Positions 63,306 through 64,000 of a DNA stretch of 64,000 nucleotides are shown here, one piece after another. The DNA comes from AC-32 sp963754265. GTDB lineage: Bacteria; Actinomycetota; Thermoleophilia; Gaiellales; Gaiellaceae. Below the pieces are notes generated by a model. It saw nothing but the letters and a program-made list of their open reading frames with translations. It was not told the DNA's origin and ran no database searches. The stretch is taken from NCBI GenBank assembly GCA_963754265.1, contig CAVWFB010000007.1:161528-225527 (forward strand), in the 5' to 3' direction. Within the stretch, counting starts at the first letter, position 1; each line of letters begins with the position of its first letter. Both the position numbers and the translations under genes were made by a program.

Positions 63306-64000
63306 GCGCGCCCGTGCGCCTGCTCGTCATCAGCCAGCAGTTCTCGCCCGAGATGGGCGCGCTGCCGAACCGCCTCTACCCGCTGACGCGCCACCTCGCC
63401 GCCCACGGGCACGACGTCTACGTGGCCACCGGCATGCCGAACTACCCGAAGGGCAAGGTCTTCCCGGCGTACCGCGGCAAGCGCTTCCTCCGGGAGGCAC
63501 TGGACGGCGCGACCGTGCTCCGGACGGCGTACTTCACCATCCCGCGCAACGTCTCGAAGCGTTCGCAGCTCCTCAGCTACCTGAGCTTCCTGCCGGCGGT
63601 GCTCCACAGCGGCTGGCGCGCGGGCCGGGTGGACGTGGTCTTCGTGACCTCGCCGCCGATCTTCCCGGCGCTCCCCGCGATCCTGCTCGCCAAGCTTCGC
63701 GGCGCGAAGCTGCTGGTCGACCTGCGCGACCTCTGGCCGGACGAGGTCGTCGCCGTAGGCGCGGCCGAGGAGGGCTCGCTTTCGATCCGGCTACTGCGAC
63801 TGATCGAGCGCTGGATGTACCGCTGGCCGACGTGGTCACCTGCACCACCCGCGCGTTCGAGGACACCGTCGCCGAGCGCGGAGTCGGGGCGGAGAAGCGG
63901 CGCCTGCTGCCCAACGGCGCCGACGTCGAGCTCTTCCGGCCGCTTCCCCGCGAGAACCCGGTCGCCGCCAGGTACCCGTTCGGGGACCGGTTCGTCGTCA
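63302..64000 (+). CDS. Glycosyltransferase family 4-like protein, 5' part, frameshifted and cut by the window end
   Basis: GTG 63302 (overlapping the dehydrogenase stop). The first 173 codons encode a GT4 N-terminal fold (LLVISQQFSPEMGALPNRLY, HGHDVYVATGMPNYPKGK, VFVTSPPIFPALPAILLAKL, DLRDLWPDE). At about 63822 the frame breaks: the conserved continuation ADVVTCTTRAFEDTVAERGV and RRLLPNGADVELFRPLP occurs one frame over. Adding one base restores the protein. The rest is beyond the window. Probably adds a sugar to the lipid-linked precursor. Confidence 0.82.
   Translation, partial: MSAPVRLLVISQQFSPEMGALPNRLYPLTRHLAAHGHDVYVATGMPNYPKGKVFPAYRGKRFLREALDGATVLRTAYFTIPRNVSKRSQLLSYLSFLPAVLHSGWRAGRVDVVFVTSPPIFPALPAILLAKLRGAKLLVDLRDLWPDEVVAVGAAEEGSLSIRLLRLIERWMYRWPTWSPAPPARSRTPSPSAESGRRSGACCPTAPTSSSSGRFPARTRSPPGTRSGTGSSS

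Overview
The window is GC-rich, densely packed bacterial chromosome, most likely from an actinobacterium of the Thermoleophilia (Gaiellales/Solirubrobacterales) type. This is inferred from the mix of CarD, an actinobacterial-style two-subunit acyl-CoA carboxylase, many GTG/TTG starts, very short intergenic spaces and a Firmicutes-like sigH neighbourhood. No rRNA, CRISPR array, prophage or insertion sequence is visible. One tRNA gene (Thr, TGT) is present.

Region 1 (1-2.9 kb) holds two Xer-type tyrosine recombinases flanking an ArsR/SRPBCC pair whose promoter carries a clear palindromic operator. Region 2 (2.9-16 kb) is central carbon metabolism: citrate synthase divergent from isocitrate and malate dehydrogenases, and succinyl-CoA synthetase with a methyltransferase gene between its two subunits. 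It also holds an SDR enzyme, a PDZ-Lon protease, an aminotransferase, a subtilase and a biotin-dependent carboxylase alpha subunit. Region 3 (16-24.8 kb) has pgsA, an NlpC/P60 hydrolase, a GGDEF/HD-GYP protein, the carboxylase beta subunit, a proline-rich surface protein and a diguanylate cyclase behind a sigma-28-like promoter. Region 4 (24.3-29.5 kb) is sulfur acquisition: an Rrf2 regulator, a sulfate ABC transporter (sbp-cysT-cysW-cysA) and a Cys/Met-type PLP enzyme. Region 5 (29.5-34 kb) contains a badly frameshifted TIGR03118-type propeller gene, a cupin and a frameshifted adenylate-cyclase/ATPase/TPR regulator.

Region 6 (34-56.4 kb) is the most striking. On the minus strand, in transcription order, it reads clpC ... 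radA-disA-carD-ispD/PHP-ispF ... gltX-cysS-rlmB-NYN(yacP)-sigH, followed by a regulator-CGLH protein-clpP operon. This is the gene order of the Bacillus subtilis clpC-to-sigH region, interrupted by two blocks of other genes. Region 7 (57-64 kb) is an exopolysaccharide/cell-surface locus: a polyprenyl-phosphate sugar transferase, an LPFTG protein, an O-antigen-ligase-like protein, an NAD-dependent epimerase, a GDP-mannose-dehydrogenase-like enzyme and a glycosyltransferase cut by the window edge.

Two features recur across the window. First, many genes have a TANNNT box 6-9 bases before the start codon and no Shine-Dalgarno, which suggests leaderless transcripts. Second, about ten single-base-scale frameshifts interrupt otherwise well-conserved genes (carboxylase alpha and beta, TIGR03118, cyclase, glycosyltransferase). 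They may be consensus errors or real decay, and raw reads are needed to tell which.
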